A stretch of DNA of 64,000 bases from Cristatella mucedo (taxonomy: Eukaryota; Bryozoa; Phylactolaemata; Cristatellidae). The stretch is from contig WPIO01000005.1 of the NCBI GenBank assembly GCA_009760855.2, positions 11,127,001 to 11,191,000 of the forward strand, written 5' to 3'. The position numbers were made by a program, and so were the translations under genes. The notes beneath the pieces are model-generated. The model saw only the letters and a program-made list of their open reading frames with translations, was not told the origin of the DNA and did not search any database. The stretch's first letter is position 1; each line of letters opens with the position of its first letter. This document shows positions 1 to 44,750 of the stretch, piece after piece.

Positions 1-294
1 CCGCCCGATGGGCGGCGCCGGTGCGCTGAGAGACGCTTATCTCGAGAGGTCACCACCCCGGCCCGGGCGTTACGGAAATACCTCGAGCGCCGCGGAAATG
101 AGCGAGCATGTGGAGATCACTTGCACAGAGGCGCTGGCTTCCGCCGAGCGCATTCTTTGAGTGGCCAGCCACCGCAGACGCCGGTGCAGACGCACGCGAG
201 CCGTCGGCGACCGCGGTTGATCCTCCGCACGCGTGCGCGAGCGCTCTCTCTCCGTCTCTCGATCTACGTACGCGTGTGCGCGAGACCGACGGCC
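1..294 (+). promoter_or_regulatory. GC-rich 5' flank and probable 5'UTR of the laminin gamma gene
   Basis: This stretch precedes the laminin start codon. It is GC- and CpG-rich and continues the GC-rich character of exon 1 and the first part of intron 1, as in a CpG-type promoter. I see no TATA box that can be trusted and cannot place a transcription start. The window edge may cut the promoter. Confidence 0.4.
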
Positions 295-33755
<33,461 letters not shown>

Positions 33756-34546
33756 GGTCGTCGGGCAGCCGAAGGAAATGACTCTCGAGCAGTTTTCTTT
33801 CACGATCGCAGATAGCCCGTCGGTGCCACGCGTGCCTCTTGAGAGCAGAAGGCTTTCATCAGTCGAGCGTTACGACGATGAGTGACGACGAATCCATCGC
33901 ATACTGCCATTGCGTTGGTCGTGCTCCATTCTCGATGTCACCGGCGCTTGGTCGCCCGAGCTCTGAGCAGCCATTTGCTGCTCTCAAGTCGCGCATGCCG
34001 TGCGTGCGTCTGCGGCTCTGCTCTTTCCTTCTGTTTTTGGTGCCGTGCTCCTGCTGCCGTAGCTCAGGGCTGCCGTAGCTGCAGGTCAGATGTGGCGCTG
34101 GGCTTAAACAACGGCGGCAGCTGGGTCAGCAGACGTCAGGCTCTCATAGGCACTCGTGGCAAGACTGATCTTACCTTTCATTTCTTGTTTAGTTTAGGCA
34201 CTGCAGGTGCATCACGACCCCGGCACGGAGCACAGGTAGCAGTCACTTTAGTTGATACGGTGACAACTACTTCCCTAACAAGCGACTTTAACTCGGGCTA
34301 GCAATCGCTTAGCACTTGCACTCAAAGCAATCGTGGGCGTGAGTGATCGTCACCGCCTTCCTGTACATTTCTGGTAGCATCATGCTTGACTCCACGGAGA
34401 GGCTTAGAGATATTGTAGCTCTTGAGAGGGACAAATCATGACTGCCTCTGGTATTACCTGTTTTGACATGGTGAACGATTGCTCCATGTACTCAAGAATG
34501 TGCAACAGAGAAGGCTCTAGCGTATGCACTGACTCATGTATTTAAT
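33756..34546 (+). other. Probable 3'UTR of laminin gamma
   Basis: Sequence between the TAG stop and the first AATAAA downstream. No open frame resembles a known protein and no mobile element is recognised. Confidence 0.5.
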
Positions 34547-34552
34547 AATAAA
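34547..34552 (+). terminator. Candidate poly(A) signal of laminin gamma
   Basis: The first canonical AATAAA after the stop, 792 nt downstream of it. No cleavage evidence is available. Confidence 0.45.
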
Positions 34553-34559
34553 GTATGCA

Positions 34560-35119
34560 TGAAATTAGTTACCTTGCAGTTGCTCTCGGCAGTGCGACGT
34601 GTCGTTCGTCACGAAAAACTGGGAGATGGGGGCCTATAGATTCAGTAAAGCACTCCCATGTTACTGTACTCATTAGCATGGTAAGACGACTCATTGGAAA
34701 TAGCGGCTTACAATTACGTCTCACTAGGACTGCAGCTGCTCTGCAGCTTTTTTATTGGAGGGATGACGTGTTACGACGAGGAAAGAACGACGTAGGCTGC
34801 GATTTCTTGCAAAAAAGAGTTGCATGCGACCGAAGCCGACACTCAGCACAGTGCTGCCGCTCCGACTGCAGCTCAGTCCCGGTCTCCATTCGATGCTTTT
34901 CTTTAACAATTAAAAACCTACACTTATCTTAAAAAGCTTCCAACGGAATCCAACAGAAAATATTTATGTATCACTAGCCCAGTTATGAAATGCCAAAGGC
35001 ATTGAGCTACACCGAAAATGAAGCCATATACAAGTCACAAGGGTGCACTCCAGCAAACTTCATCTATCTAGCAAGGCTCGGCAAATCGAGACGAAAGTCG
35101 CATGTGATGCAGAGATCAG

Positions 35120-35161
<42 letters not shown>

Positions 35162-35570
35162 CTTCCGGTTTGCACTTGGGTTAGACGTGGTCCGCTTATC
35201 CATTTTGTCTTGTATGAAAGTCATTAGAGCAAATGATCCCATTTAAAACAGGTTTGTCTTTTGAAAGGTATCTTGAACAAATATTCGATTGTCAGGTTAA
35301 CTTTATTAGTATTTTTTGACATTCCACCTTGAACTCTAGTGCAGAATCGGCAGCTTGAAACCAATTTGCAGATTTACTAACCTTGAAAGCAATATGAAAG
35401 CATTAATAGAATGTGAAAGCTATTTTGGAAGCTGAATCCCACAAGGAATCCAAGCGGAAAGCAATCAACTCCTCTCATGCAAACTCTTCTTTCATGCAAT
35501 TGGTGAGCTTTGAGGTATATCAAAGCACACGGCAGATTTCAGCTATCTACGGTATGGAAATTTTAAGTTA
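34560..35570. other. Intergenic, nothing recognised except a (TA)n run
   Basis: AT-rich DNA after the laminin gene. The only structure seen is the (TA)n palindrome at about 35119-35163. Confidence 0.6.
35119..35163. repeat. (TA)n run with inverted flanks
   Basis: A TA array bounded by AGCAATAT on the left and ATATTGCT on the right, so the whole stretch is one palindrome. Confidence 0.85.
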
Positions 35571-36160
35571 AAAAATTATTAATACATTTATACAACAAAT
35601 GTTGCAAATAATAAATTCTTGGCGCCCAGCGGTAATCGAATCTCTAGGCATTTTACGTACGCTGAAAAGGAAGCCGATTAACTGATTAGCGATAATTGCT
35701 AACAACAATTGCAGCAAGTATTCGTTGGACACCAAAGACAATGCGTATGGACGGAGCAAACGCTGTAAGAAACATGCAGTTGTACTGCTTCAGTTTGACA
35801 ATGATCGAATCGAGGGCTATCTTGACGTCAGTTGGAAGTGAGCTCCAGGGTTTAGGAGCATACGAACTGAAGGCACGATCTGTAAAGAATTTGAGGTTAG
35901 TTAGAGGCACCGCTCAACAACCTGAGTCAGAAGAGCGGACGGTGCGATGGAAGCCTAACTGGGAAGTAGTGCCGAGAGGTAAGCTGGAGCAAGAGATTGA
36001 TGAGCCCTATGAGTGACCAAAACGTTAAAGTCAATGGGTTGCTTAATGGGAGCCCAGCACAAGTCGAAGGGAAATGGTGTCGTACAGCAGTTCAATTTTC
36101 ACTTAAGATGTGGTGTCAGATATGCCTCGTCGCCGATTGTCGCACCATCTATAGCTTTTT
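35570..36160 (-). mobile_element. LINE ORF2 C-terminus and 3' end
   Basis: The minus-strand frame reads PLTNLKFFTDRAFSSYAPKP, then WSSLPTDVK, which is the conserved LINE ending (GDRAFSxYAPKxWNSLP). Its 3' part lies at about 35575-35680. Broken copy. Confidence 0.7.
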
Positions 36161-36191
36161 GCTGCACAGGCAGGAAGGCGTGCAAGACGCC

Positions 36192-36372
36192 ATTACGATG
36201 GTAAGGCGCTACACTAGGTAAGGTGGTTGCTTTTCACAACTTCGGTCTCGAGGTCGTGGGCTCGAATCTTGCGGTGGGTGATTCTTTATTGCTGCTGTAA
36301 GCGGTGGTGATAGCCGCAATGGCTCTTCAGTCGCTATACAAAAGAGGCTGTTAAATCAGCTAGTATATTTTA
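36192..36372 (+). mobile_element. tRNA-derived SINE (type A)
   Basis: A-box-like CGCTACACTAGG and B-box GGCTCGAATCT are slightly altered. The 3' signature AGGCTGTTAAATCAGCTAGT is intact. Confidence 0.75.
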
Positions 36373-36374
36373 GA

Positions 36375-37185
36375 CTGAATATCGCAAACGCTAGGACTAT
36401 CTTATCCATCGTACCCTCATCAAATCGAGGATTTAATCTAATCTTAATATACAGGCTCACAAATTTCACCGTGCGTCTAGTTCAAGTCTTACCTTGACAC
36501 TCCTTGCAAACACCACCGCGAACACACGAAGCTGGTCCTGTATACAGATCGCCCTTACGGGAAATATTGTAACGTACTTAAATCACATCCGTTTACCTCC
36601 GGGTTAGACCAGTGTATACCAAAGGCTTGAACACCCGAGGTTTAAGTTTGTAATCCTAATAGCTGAAGAACAAAGGCTGCTACATTCTGACAAATTTTCG
36701 GTAAAGGTTAGCAGGCCGCCGAAGTCAAGGCCAGTCTCCACGGTTCTTATCTAGAAAAGAGTGCTGTAAGGAAAAAGGGTGCATAATTTAAAATCAGCCA
36801 TTACAATGTTGATGGTGTAAGTATCGCCTCTGTTTATTAATCGATTCTTAGGTTCAATACATTACGTTTGAGTGCTTTTCTTAGCGGATACGATCCACGT
36901 GATGGTTATTAGGTGAACATTCTCCATTTGTGAGCATCCAACTGAAGGTGCTCATTTTGCCAGAATTTCGGTAGATAATTAGACCTATTTCCGTGCGACA
37001 ATCTCGTGACTTCGTTCCAGTCTGGCCTCACTTCAGAGTAGAATGTGGGGTCAGCAGCTTGACTATATAATCTCATCTCCCGACCTCCTTCATGCGTTGA
37101 CAATGTGTAGTCACCTTAATGTATGCTTGCTATAGAGCCGGTACCGAGCATAAGCAAGGCTATTTTTCAAGTCCTAGAGGTTTGA
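36375..37185. other. Intergenic, nothing recognised
   Basis: AT-rich, with no open frame over 65 codons and no recognised repeat. Confidence 0.6.
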
Positions 37186-37729
37186 CCACGTGTCTCCTTT
37201 GATAGAAGAACTAGGATGGCTGCCAGTTGATCGACGGATACAGAGCAAAGTTGTTACATTGACCCACAAGGCCTGCCACAGCTTGGCTCCTCCATACCTA
37301 GCTGAAGTGCTGCATCAGCCTCCTCGTGCTCTCAGGTCTTGTATGGACAATAAATTAGCCGTTCTATTCCTCCGCTTAAAGACCGTTGGTGACAGAAGCT
37401 TTAGCTCTGCAGGTCCTAGACTGTGGAACTCGCTTCCACAATTCTTACGCAACGACAACTACTCTCCTGCTGCCGACTATGGCTCATCCTTTTCAGCGGT
37501 CCTGAGCTGCTACTTCTATGCTACTCACTACTTCAACTGCCCTCCTGACTCGGCTATACTTTCCCACTCTCTCTTTGTTTCGTGAGACGAAGTCTGTTGG
37601 CTACCGAATGCGTACAGAAAGCCGCTCAGGCTGTGAGTGCGCTATACAAAACTCTCCTGCGTAACACCCACACGGTCTTTATGACTTTGTGGAGTTACAG
37701 ACGGAGATACATTGCATTACACTCGATGC

Positions 37730-37730
<1 letters not shown>
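37185..37730 (+). mobile_element. LINE ORF2 C-terminus and 3' end (lineage B)
   Basis: An open frame reads LGWLPVDRRIQSKVVTLTHK, then GDRSFSSAGPRLWNSLPQFL. This is the C-terminal end of an L2/CR1-type ORF2, in which RNase- or nucleic-acid-binding residues are not visible. A 3' part shared with 17510, 21815 and 12330 follows. It is the best copy for defining lineage B. Confidence 0.75.
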
Positions 37731-38652
<922 letters not shown>

Positions 38653-38896
38653 ATACCTCCTAAGGGGTAGCAGTGCCCCTTCCACCCGCGACCAATCACG
38701 CTGCTGCAGCTGCAGAACATTCTGAGAGACAAGGCTTCTGCACACTGGCGGACAACCGATGCACCACTGCTCGGTTCACAGCCAGCCGCTCGCACGGCCA
38801 CCGGCAGCAGACGATGGCCGCCATCACAGCATGACAGCTCTCGGCTGGCAGTCTAGGCTTCCACAAGGTTTCCACCGCGGACTGACGTGCACTGAC

Positions 38897-40996
38897 CTAC
38901 TGGCGGCGGCTGGCCACGGTCGGCGCCACTCTGTGGTAGCGACGTCGCTTCACCTCCGGCTCCTCGCAGACGATGGACAAGACGAATTCGTGCATCGCCT
39001 GCTTGAGCTTCTGGATTTCGAACTGGATGACGCGCTGGCGAGCGGCGACGCGGCCAGTGAGCGTGGTGGCCTCCAGCAGGCCCGAGCTGCGCAGGATCTC
39101 TTCGGTGGCCTGCATGCGCTGCCGCTGCCTGGCTGCCGGCGGCGCGGCGGCTGCCGCCGCCGGGGAATCAACTTTTCGGTCGCTCAGCGACGTACGAGGC
39201 GCTGGCAGCTTCGCTGCGCTCGTGCCGGAGCGCGGCACGAGCGTGGCGACCGACGGCAGTCCCGACGGTGAGAGCTGCGCTTGCGCCGCGGGTGCATCCG
39301 AGCTGCCGCTGCTGCAGCCGCCGCCGCTGCGATTGCCGAAGGACGACTCGACGGTCGCTGGACAGCGACGGTCTGCTTGACCGACGGAATGACGGACCGC
39401 CACTGACGCAGGCAGATGCGGGCCAGGACGACAAGTCGTGGTCGAGGCGTGGCCGCCCGGTTTAGGCGAGACACCGAGATGCCTTGGGGCTGCTGCCGAA
39501 GCAGCAGCTGCCACGGCCGCCCTGGCAATGGTGGCAGCCGGAGCGGCACCAATGGCAGAAGTGCTGCAGCCGGATATGGGTGGTGGTGGCAACGAGCAGC
39601 CTGGCCCGAAAGCGTTGCTGCTGCTCTTTGCGGCTAAGCCAACTGGCCGAGCGGTACTGCAGGCCACGCTCAAGCTCGAAGTGGCAGCCGCTGCGGCTAC
39701 AGCCGTAGCGCTGTTGCACTGACCTACGGCATAGGCTGCTGGTAGGCTCCCAGTCGGACCAAGCGCTGCAGCCGCCAAGCTCGCCGGGGGAGGCACGGCG
39801 GTGGCGGCAACGCCGGCAAGGCCGGCAAGGCCGCCGTGCATAATCGCCGACTCGCAAGCGGCAGCCAGCCACGAAGATGCCTCAGCCGCGACGAAGCCCG
39901 ACGACAGGTCGGCGATGCTGAACGATGCGGGCAGCTCGAAGCCGAGGTCGAAGAAATCGTCGCTCACGTGACAAGACGCAAGCGAGTTCTCACCATCGCG
40001 GAGGTACTGGCTGCCGTCTCCGGCGTAGTCCAGAATGCCACCCCCATCGGCGTCGTCCAGCATGCCGACGCCGTCGTACGTTGGCAGGTTGGCTGCTGCC
40101 GCGGCGGACGACGCCTTGCCGATTGCACAGGCAGCTCCCGGATTGGGCGTCGACGCATTGCCAGCTGCCTCCAGGCTGCTAAAAGGGTAGTCCGGGCTTG
40201 TAGCCTGGTCGTAGCCGTGGCCTGCTCGCAGGCCGCCGTCCAAGGCCAGGTCGATGTCGAGCCAAGCGAGAGAAGGCAGCAGATCGTCGGCGGGTCCGTA
40301 CTCGTCGGGCGAGGCAGCAGCGCAGCTCGCTCGGTCAGCAGCAGCGGCCAGGCCCACTGTGCAGCCACTGCTGCCGACTCGGGTCGTAGGTGCCAACGGA
40401 ACAGGCAGCTGCAGCTGTGGCAACGGCTGGGCACTTCCGGACAAGCCGATCGAATTCGAGAGCAACGACGGAAGTGATGCTATTGGCGCAGCCCAGTTCT
40501 GCTGCTGCTGCTGCTTGCCGACAGCCTGACGGACGTACGGCGCTGGCATGGCAGTGGCCGGGACTCCAACAGCCGCAGTGCAAAGCCTGGCGCCGGGCGC
40601 CGACGTGTCGCCCCACAGCTGCTGCTGGGGTGGCGTCAGCTGCTGCTGTAGCAGCGCCGGCGCGCTCAAACCAGCGTAGCCACTCGCCGTCAAGGTGCGA
40701 ACAGGCACGGGAACCGAATGCCTGTCCTGTGCCAGCATGCCGCCGTCCGGAGACCTCGACACCGGCCGAGTGGGCGTCAGCCGCAGCAGTGGCTGCAGCT
40801 GCTCACCAGCGCCTGCAGGTGCGGCCACCGCGGCCCGGCACGTGCCGGGCGAGGTGAAGGCTTGCAGCTGATCGACGACCGCACCGCCACTTCGGTGAAT
40901 CGGCTGGCAGTGCTTATACGCGCTCACGTCTTCGCTTTGAGCCGGCGGTGGCAAGGAGGAGCTTATCTGCCGAAAGAGGCTGTCCTGTAGGTTCAT
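38897..40996 (-). CDS. CIPC-like (CLOCK-interacting pacemaker) protein, 699 codons
   Basis: A single uninterrupted minus-strand frame of 699 residues. The start ATG (40994-40996) lies just after a good splice acceptor (TTTTTTGCAG read on the minus strand), so a 5' non-coding or coding exon probably lies upstream. Most of the protein is low-complexity Ala, Ser, Gln and Pro, with acidic-hydrophobic patches such as DDLLPSLAWLDIDLAL and DDFFDLGFELP. The C-terminus (about residues 625-680) reads MQATEEILRSSGLLEATTL, then a helical stretch ending KLKQAMHEFV. As I recall the CIPC family, its conserved end has a SGLLE core in the same position, followed by a coiled coil with spaced Gln, Glu and Leu. 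CIPC is a nuclear repressor of the CLOCK-BMAL1 dimer. The match is one short block recalled from memory, so another helical nuclear protein is possible. The long frame, its codon bias and basic tail (KRRRYHR) make a real gene likely. Confidence 0.6.
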   Translation of the reverse strand: MNLQDSLFRQISSSLPPPAQSEDVSAYKHCQPIHRSGGAVVDQLQAFTSPGTCRAAVAAPAGAGEQLQPLLRLTPTRPVSRSPDGGMLAQDRHSVPVPVRTLTASGYAGLSAPALLQQQLTPPQQQLWGDTSAPGARLCTAAVGVPATAMPAPYVRQAVGKQQQQQNWAAPIASLPSLLSNSIGLSGSAQPLPQLQLPVPLAPTTRVGSSGCTVGLAAAADRASCAAASPDEYGPADDLLPSLAWLDIDLALDGGLRAGHGYDQATSPDYPFSSLEAAGNASTPNPGAACAIGKASSAAAAANLPTYDGVGMLDDADGGGILDYAGDGSQYLRDGENSLASCHVSDDFFDLGFELPASFSIADLSSGFVAAEASSWLAAACESAIMHGGLAGLAGVAATAVPPPASLAAAALGPTGSLPAAYAVGQCNSATAVAAAAATSSLSVACSTARPVGLAAKSSSNAFGPGCSLPPPPISGCSTSAIGAAPAATIARAAVAAAASAAAPRHLGVSPKPGGHASTTTCRPGPHLPASVAVRHSVGQADRRCPATVESSFGNRSGGGCSSGSSDAPAAQAQLSPSGLPSVATLVPRSGTSAAKLPAPRTSLSDRKVDSPAAAAAAPPAARQRQRMQATEEILRSSGLLEATTLTGRVAARQRVIQFEIQKLKQAMHEFVLSIVCEEPEVKRRRYHRVAPTVASRRQ

Positions 40997-41340
40997 TGGC
41001 TGCAAAAAAGCTTTAAAAATTAAAAAACCCGTCACCCGTGAATGTACAAGTGAGAGAAAACAGGCGAGCGCACATGAGCTGCACAGCACAGGAAGGCCAG
41101 TGTTCGGCCGTGCTGCAGCAGCAGCACCGACTAGAGTAGGTGCCTAGGGCGGGGCAGGGGAATAACAGCAAGCCAGCAAGTGATGCACGGCAGGTGTACG
41201 CGTATCTCGACGACGACGCTGCTCGGTCTGCAGAAAGCAGCTCGTCGCTGCTGGCCGGCGAGCCGCGAGTCGAGGCCCAGTAAGTAAGCCAGACGAGCGC
41301 GGGCTGTGCCAAGCAACAGATCTCAGGAGCCACTGGGGTC
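40997..41340 (-). other. Sequence upstream of the CIPC-like exon
   Basis: It begins with the intron-like acceptor tract next to the ATG. The upstream exon and promoter were not identified. Confidence 0.4.
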
Positions 41341-41800
41341 TTAGTAAAAGATAATAAGCTTGAGGCACTGTCTCCAAAGGAGTTGAGGATGATTCAAGGC
41401 AAAGCCTAATGACTGGAGCCAGAAAAGCTGCGGATGCCTAGCCTGATAAGGAGCAGTTCAGATAAGTAGGGTGGAACCAGAGAATTAAGGAACCTACAAG
41501 TGAGTGACAAAACCCTGAAGTCGATGCTCTGCCTGACTGGGAGCTGGTGCAGGTCAGCTAGACGTGGCATGATGTGGCGATTGACGGCAGTGTGACGTGG
41601 CTGCTCGTGGCAGCCGAGCCTAGCTGCAGAGTTTTGGACTGACGAGCTGATGTGGTTATGAAAGTTCACTTTGGAACAGGATATCAAATTCCGTGCAGAT
41701 GCTATAGGATAGTTGCTGAGATATATGGTCGACATTGCCACACTAATGCTCCCACTGTTGCTTTCAGCTATGCCATGTACTCGGCCACACACAAGCCTTA
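41340..41800 (-). mobile_element. LINE ORF2 C-terminal fragment
   Basis: The minus-strand frame reads SSSVQNSAARLGCHEQPRHT, then RLADLHQLPVRQSIDFRVLS. This is the conserved QNSAAR...LHWLPVxxRIDFKxLS block of L2/CR1 ORF2, with HQLP instead of HWLP. Confidence 0.75.
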
Positions 41801-42380
41801 CTCAGCTGCGCATTGCAATGCGCTCTCAGTCGTATTCGCCAGTGCCTGCCTCAAATGAGTCCCACGAAGAACTGTGATCCACGTGCTATTTCCAAACCAG
41901 GCTTCAGTATAGGTTTGCTACTACAGACAATCACGTTTCTGGTTTATCACGAAAGTCTCACGAAATGGCCCTTACACGTGTTCAGGCAAATGGCCTACAA
42001 AGGCTCAAACCAGCAAGTGGCCAGGTGTTGTAACCAGCTCACTACTTTCAAAATTAGCCTCCAGACCTTTGGGTATTGATCCCAGATTACTGATCGCAAC
42101 GTTTCGAGCTCACCCAAAATTCTCATTCTGTTTCTCATCTACCATCTCTCGAAATTGGCCCCCAAGGGCAGGCACTTGCAGACTGCAATCCACCGCATAT
42201 TTCCACAACAGGCTTTGCAAAGCTGCAGATAATTATACTTCGAGCCACTCGCTTTGCAAAATTTGTCAGGGCACTAGCCTTACAGCCACATTCATCACTG
42301 GCTTCAGCAGCCAAGTAGCTTTTTTTCGGTAGGCCAGCCGAAATGGAATTAAAAATTATCTAGCCGAGACAGAACCAAGG
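41800..42380. other. Intergenic, nothing recognised
   Basis: Only short open frames are present and no repeat match was seen inside the window. Confidence 0.6.
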
Positions 42381-42384
42381 AGCT

Positions 42385-42670
42385 AGTTAAATCCTTTGCA
42401 AGCTAATCTTAGATAGGTATCGGACGTGATGGCCAGCAGCAGATGCCTTTCTCAATGAAACTTTAAAAAAATTTAAGCAGCTGTCAAAGACTACACCCAA
42501 CGTCCAACCACATGGTGACGGTAGCACAACTGCACCAACTACTCGAAGAGCAAGATCTTCTAGTCCAACCACGTGCTTGGGGTATCCTACAAGTAGCAGT
42601 TCTGATTTGTCGCCGTCAAGTTTAAGGAAACTTGCTAACATCCAAAATGTCAGCAAGGCAAGCATTTAAC
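42385..42670 (-). mobile_element. LINE reverse-transcriptase C-terminal fragment
   Basis: The minus-strand frame reads FLKLDGDKSELLLVGYPKHV, then WTLGVVFDSCLNF. These are the L2/CR1 RT motifs LKLNxDKTEVLLIG and LGVxFDSxLxF. The piece belongs after the palm motifs seen at 44288. Confidence 0.75.
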
Positions 42671-42810
42671 CCGTGGGACTCCACAGGTGATGGTCTGCTG
42701 GATGAGACCCAACCCTCACACGACGAACACAAGTACGATTTAAATCAAGCCATTGCCTGCTCTGCCAGACCGATCGTTGTTTTCAATTGTTCCAGTAGGA
42801 TATCTTAAAA

Positions 42811-42952
42811 AAATATAATTCATTTATACAGCGCCCCAAGAGAACTTAATCTCTATTCAGGTGCTTCACATATGCCTCGGGGCTCGAGCCCACGACCTCA
42901 GTCAGACCTTGGTCGGGGCGAGCACCTTAACCGCTAGACCAAACCAGCTCGG
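42811..42952 (-). mobile_element. LINE-tailed SINE (type B), intact
   Basis: Read on the minus strand, the tRNA-like head with GAGGTCGTGGGCTCGAGCCC is followed by AGGCACATGTGAAGCACCTG-type sequence. The tail AGAGATTAAGTTCTCTTGGG ends in TATTT. The tail resembles the L2-like LINE 3' end. Confidence 0.65.
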
Positions 42953-43013
42953 CGATCGATATCTTGATCGATATCTTGTATTGTATTGTGATATCGGTAT
43001 CTCGATCGATAGT
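42953..43013. repeat. Cluster of GATATC/ATCGAT palindromes
   Basis: Alternating CGATCGATATC, TGATCGATATC and GATATCGGTATCTCGATCGAT in 60 bp, directly next to the SINE. Confidence 0.6.
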
Positions 43014-43099
43014 GTCGAAAGCTGACAGATCCAGCAGAGCTAGAGCAGTGACGTTCCCGTCATCATTGCAGCATAGGATATCAAGTGGTTAGACGGAGG

Positions 43100-43860
43100 A
43101 AAGCAGTTTGTGGAGTTATGTCATTTCAATTCCGACTGATTTTTCTGACCGTTCTTTTCAATGTGTGCTACACGCTCTTTAGCAAAATCTTTTCACAAAT
43201 CTGACAAAAAGAAAAGGAGAAACTGGGCGATAGTTTGCAAGGACTTCTGCATCTAACCCAGGCTTTCTAAGTATCGGTCTAACGACGATCGATTTGAAGA
43301 ACCTGGGTACAATCCCATCTTCCAGGGAACCATTGCAAATCTCAGTTATGGCTGGTCCAAGTTTATCTGCCAGTGAAGACCACGGAGGGGATGGTATAGA
43401 GTCTTCAGAAGATGAGCCCTCTTTTACCAGACTTTATTAGGTAGCTACACCGTATGCAGAGACTTTGGAAAGTCTCTTGAGGCAGGTAACAGGTTGCGAC
43501 TAAACAATTCCTTTAGTCGGAGAGGGCTTATGGAGGCATGGATGTGCTCAACATTCAGTGAAGAAGGCTGAAAACTTGTCGGCCTAGCGGTTATTATCTG
43601 GGGAGTGAGACCTATCAGAATTAGCCACCAAATTGTTCACTGTCAAGTAAATCTGTTTTGGGTCCACCTGGCAGGACTTTTCAAAGGAATCTTCGACTCT
43701 AAACACGGGCAGAATGTATGAGGAGCAGCAAGCACTCCTGAAGTCATGTTCAATGCATCAGTGAGGGTACCGAGGCTGTTGGTCGAGTCTGGGTGTAGAT
43801 CAAGAAGACCTGCCTCAAAGACAGATTAAATAAAGTACGAGTCAATGCTTTTTAATTTGG
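43100..43860 (-). mobile_element. LINE ORF2 fragment N-terminal to the RT palm
   Basis: The minus strand, over several frames, reads GPAITEICNGSLEDGIVPRF, then KPGLDAEVLANYRPVS. This is the RT-upstream block of L2/CR1 ORF2. It lies 3' of the palm piece at 44288 in the same orientation, so it comes from a different copy. Confidence 0.6.
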
Positions 43861-43964
43861 GTCGCTGGACAAACTCGACGTTGCCCTGTACGTACAACAG
43901 AAGGAGAACAGTAAACAAGACGAAGCAACGATACGAGTTGGTCAGCAGGCAAACAATAAGCTAA

Positions 43965-44035
43965 GTGGAGCAGATACAAAACTCTCCTGCATAACACCCA
44001 CACAATCTTTGTGACTTTGTACAGAGGGATGTAAA
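43965..44035 (+). mobile_element. LINE 3' terminus (lineage B)
   Basis: The sequence TACAAAACTCTCCTGCATAA and CTTTGTGACTTTGTA matches the end seen at 17715 and 37645. Confidence 0.5.
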
Positions 44036-44750
44036 CACATCCTCAGTGTTAAAGAGACCCAGGATATGGCCATTGATGTGAGTGGTATGATTAATGTGTT
44101 TGAGCATTAGGGTTTCCAAATTTCTGAATCGCAATTGGTTTGCCCAAAACTAGCAAGTTGTTTTTTCGTCATTTACTTTAAGAATGTGTGCTGCCATTCA
44201 TGGGCGAATCTCATCAATATATGCAGCAAGGGTGCATAGAGAATTCGATGTGCTGAAGGGATGGGAGGGATCAAAGCAAAGGTACAACTAAGTGTCATCT
44301 GCATAAAAGTGAAAGCCTGTATTGTGCTTAGCGATCACATCGGCAAGAGTTAGAGGTATAAACTGTGAAAAGAACCGAGCACAGACTCCTGAGGTACCCC
44401 CCCCCCGTGTACTTAAGTGGTTCATCGGATGATTGTATTCATTCAAATCAATAGTCTGGAGGCTCCCACTGAGATAGGATTTGAACCATTGCAGTGCAGT
44501 GCCAGTGATGCACAGGCGAGATGCAAGATGCTCAAGAAGGACTTTGTGATCCATGGTATCGAATGCTGCCGAAAGATCAAGCAGAACAAGTAGAGAGACT
44601 TTACCTAAGTGGATTCCCGAGAAGGTCGTTATACACCCTAAGCAATGCTCTGTGGAGTGATTAGCTCTAAACCGAGACTGGAACCTACTTGTTAGGTTTG
44701 AGCTTGCTAGGATGGCAGTGACATGCTTTCGTACAGTGCTCCCCCCCCCC
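44036..44750 (-). mobile_element. LINE reverse-transcriptase palm fragment
   Basis: The minus strand reads LVLLDLSAAFDTMDHKVLLE, WFKSYLSGSLQ and FYADDTQLYLC. These are the RT motifs around LxAFDT and the catalytic YADD. A C run at 44398-44405 and frame changes break the ORF. Confidence 0.8.

Noticed and set aside
39836-40477. A 213-codon plus-strand open frame
   Set aside because: It lies wholly antisense to the long CIPC-like frame, which has better context: a splice acceptor at the start and a conserved C-terminus.
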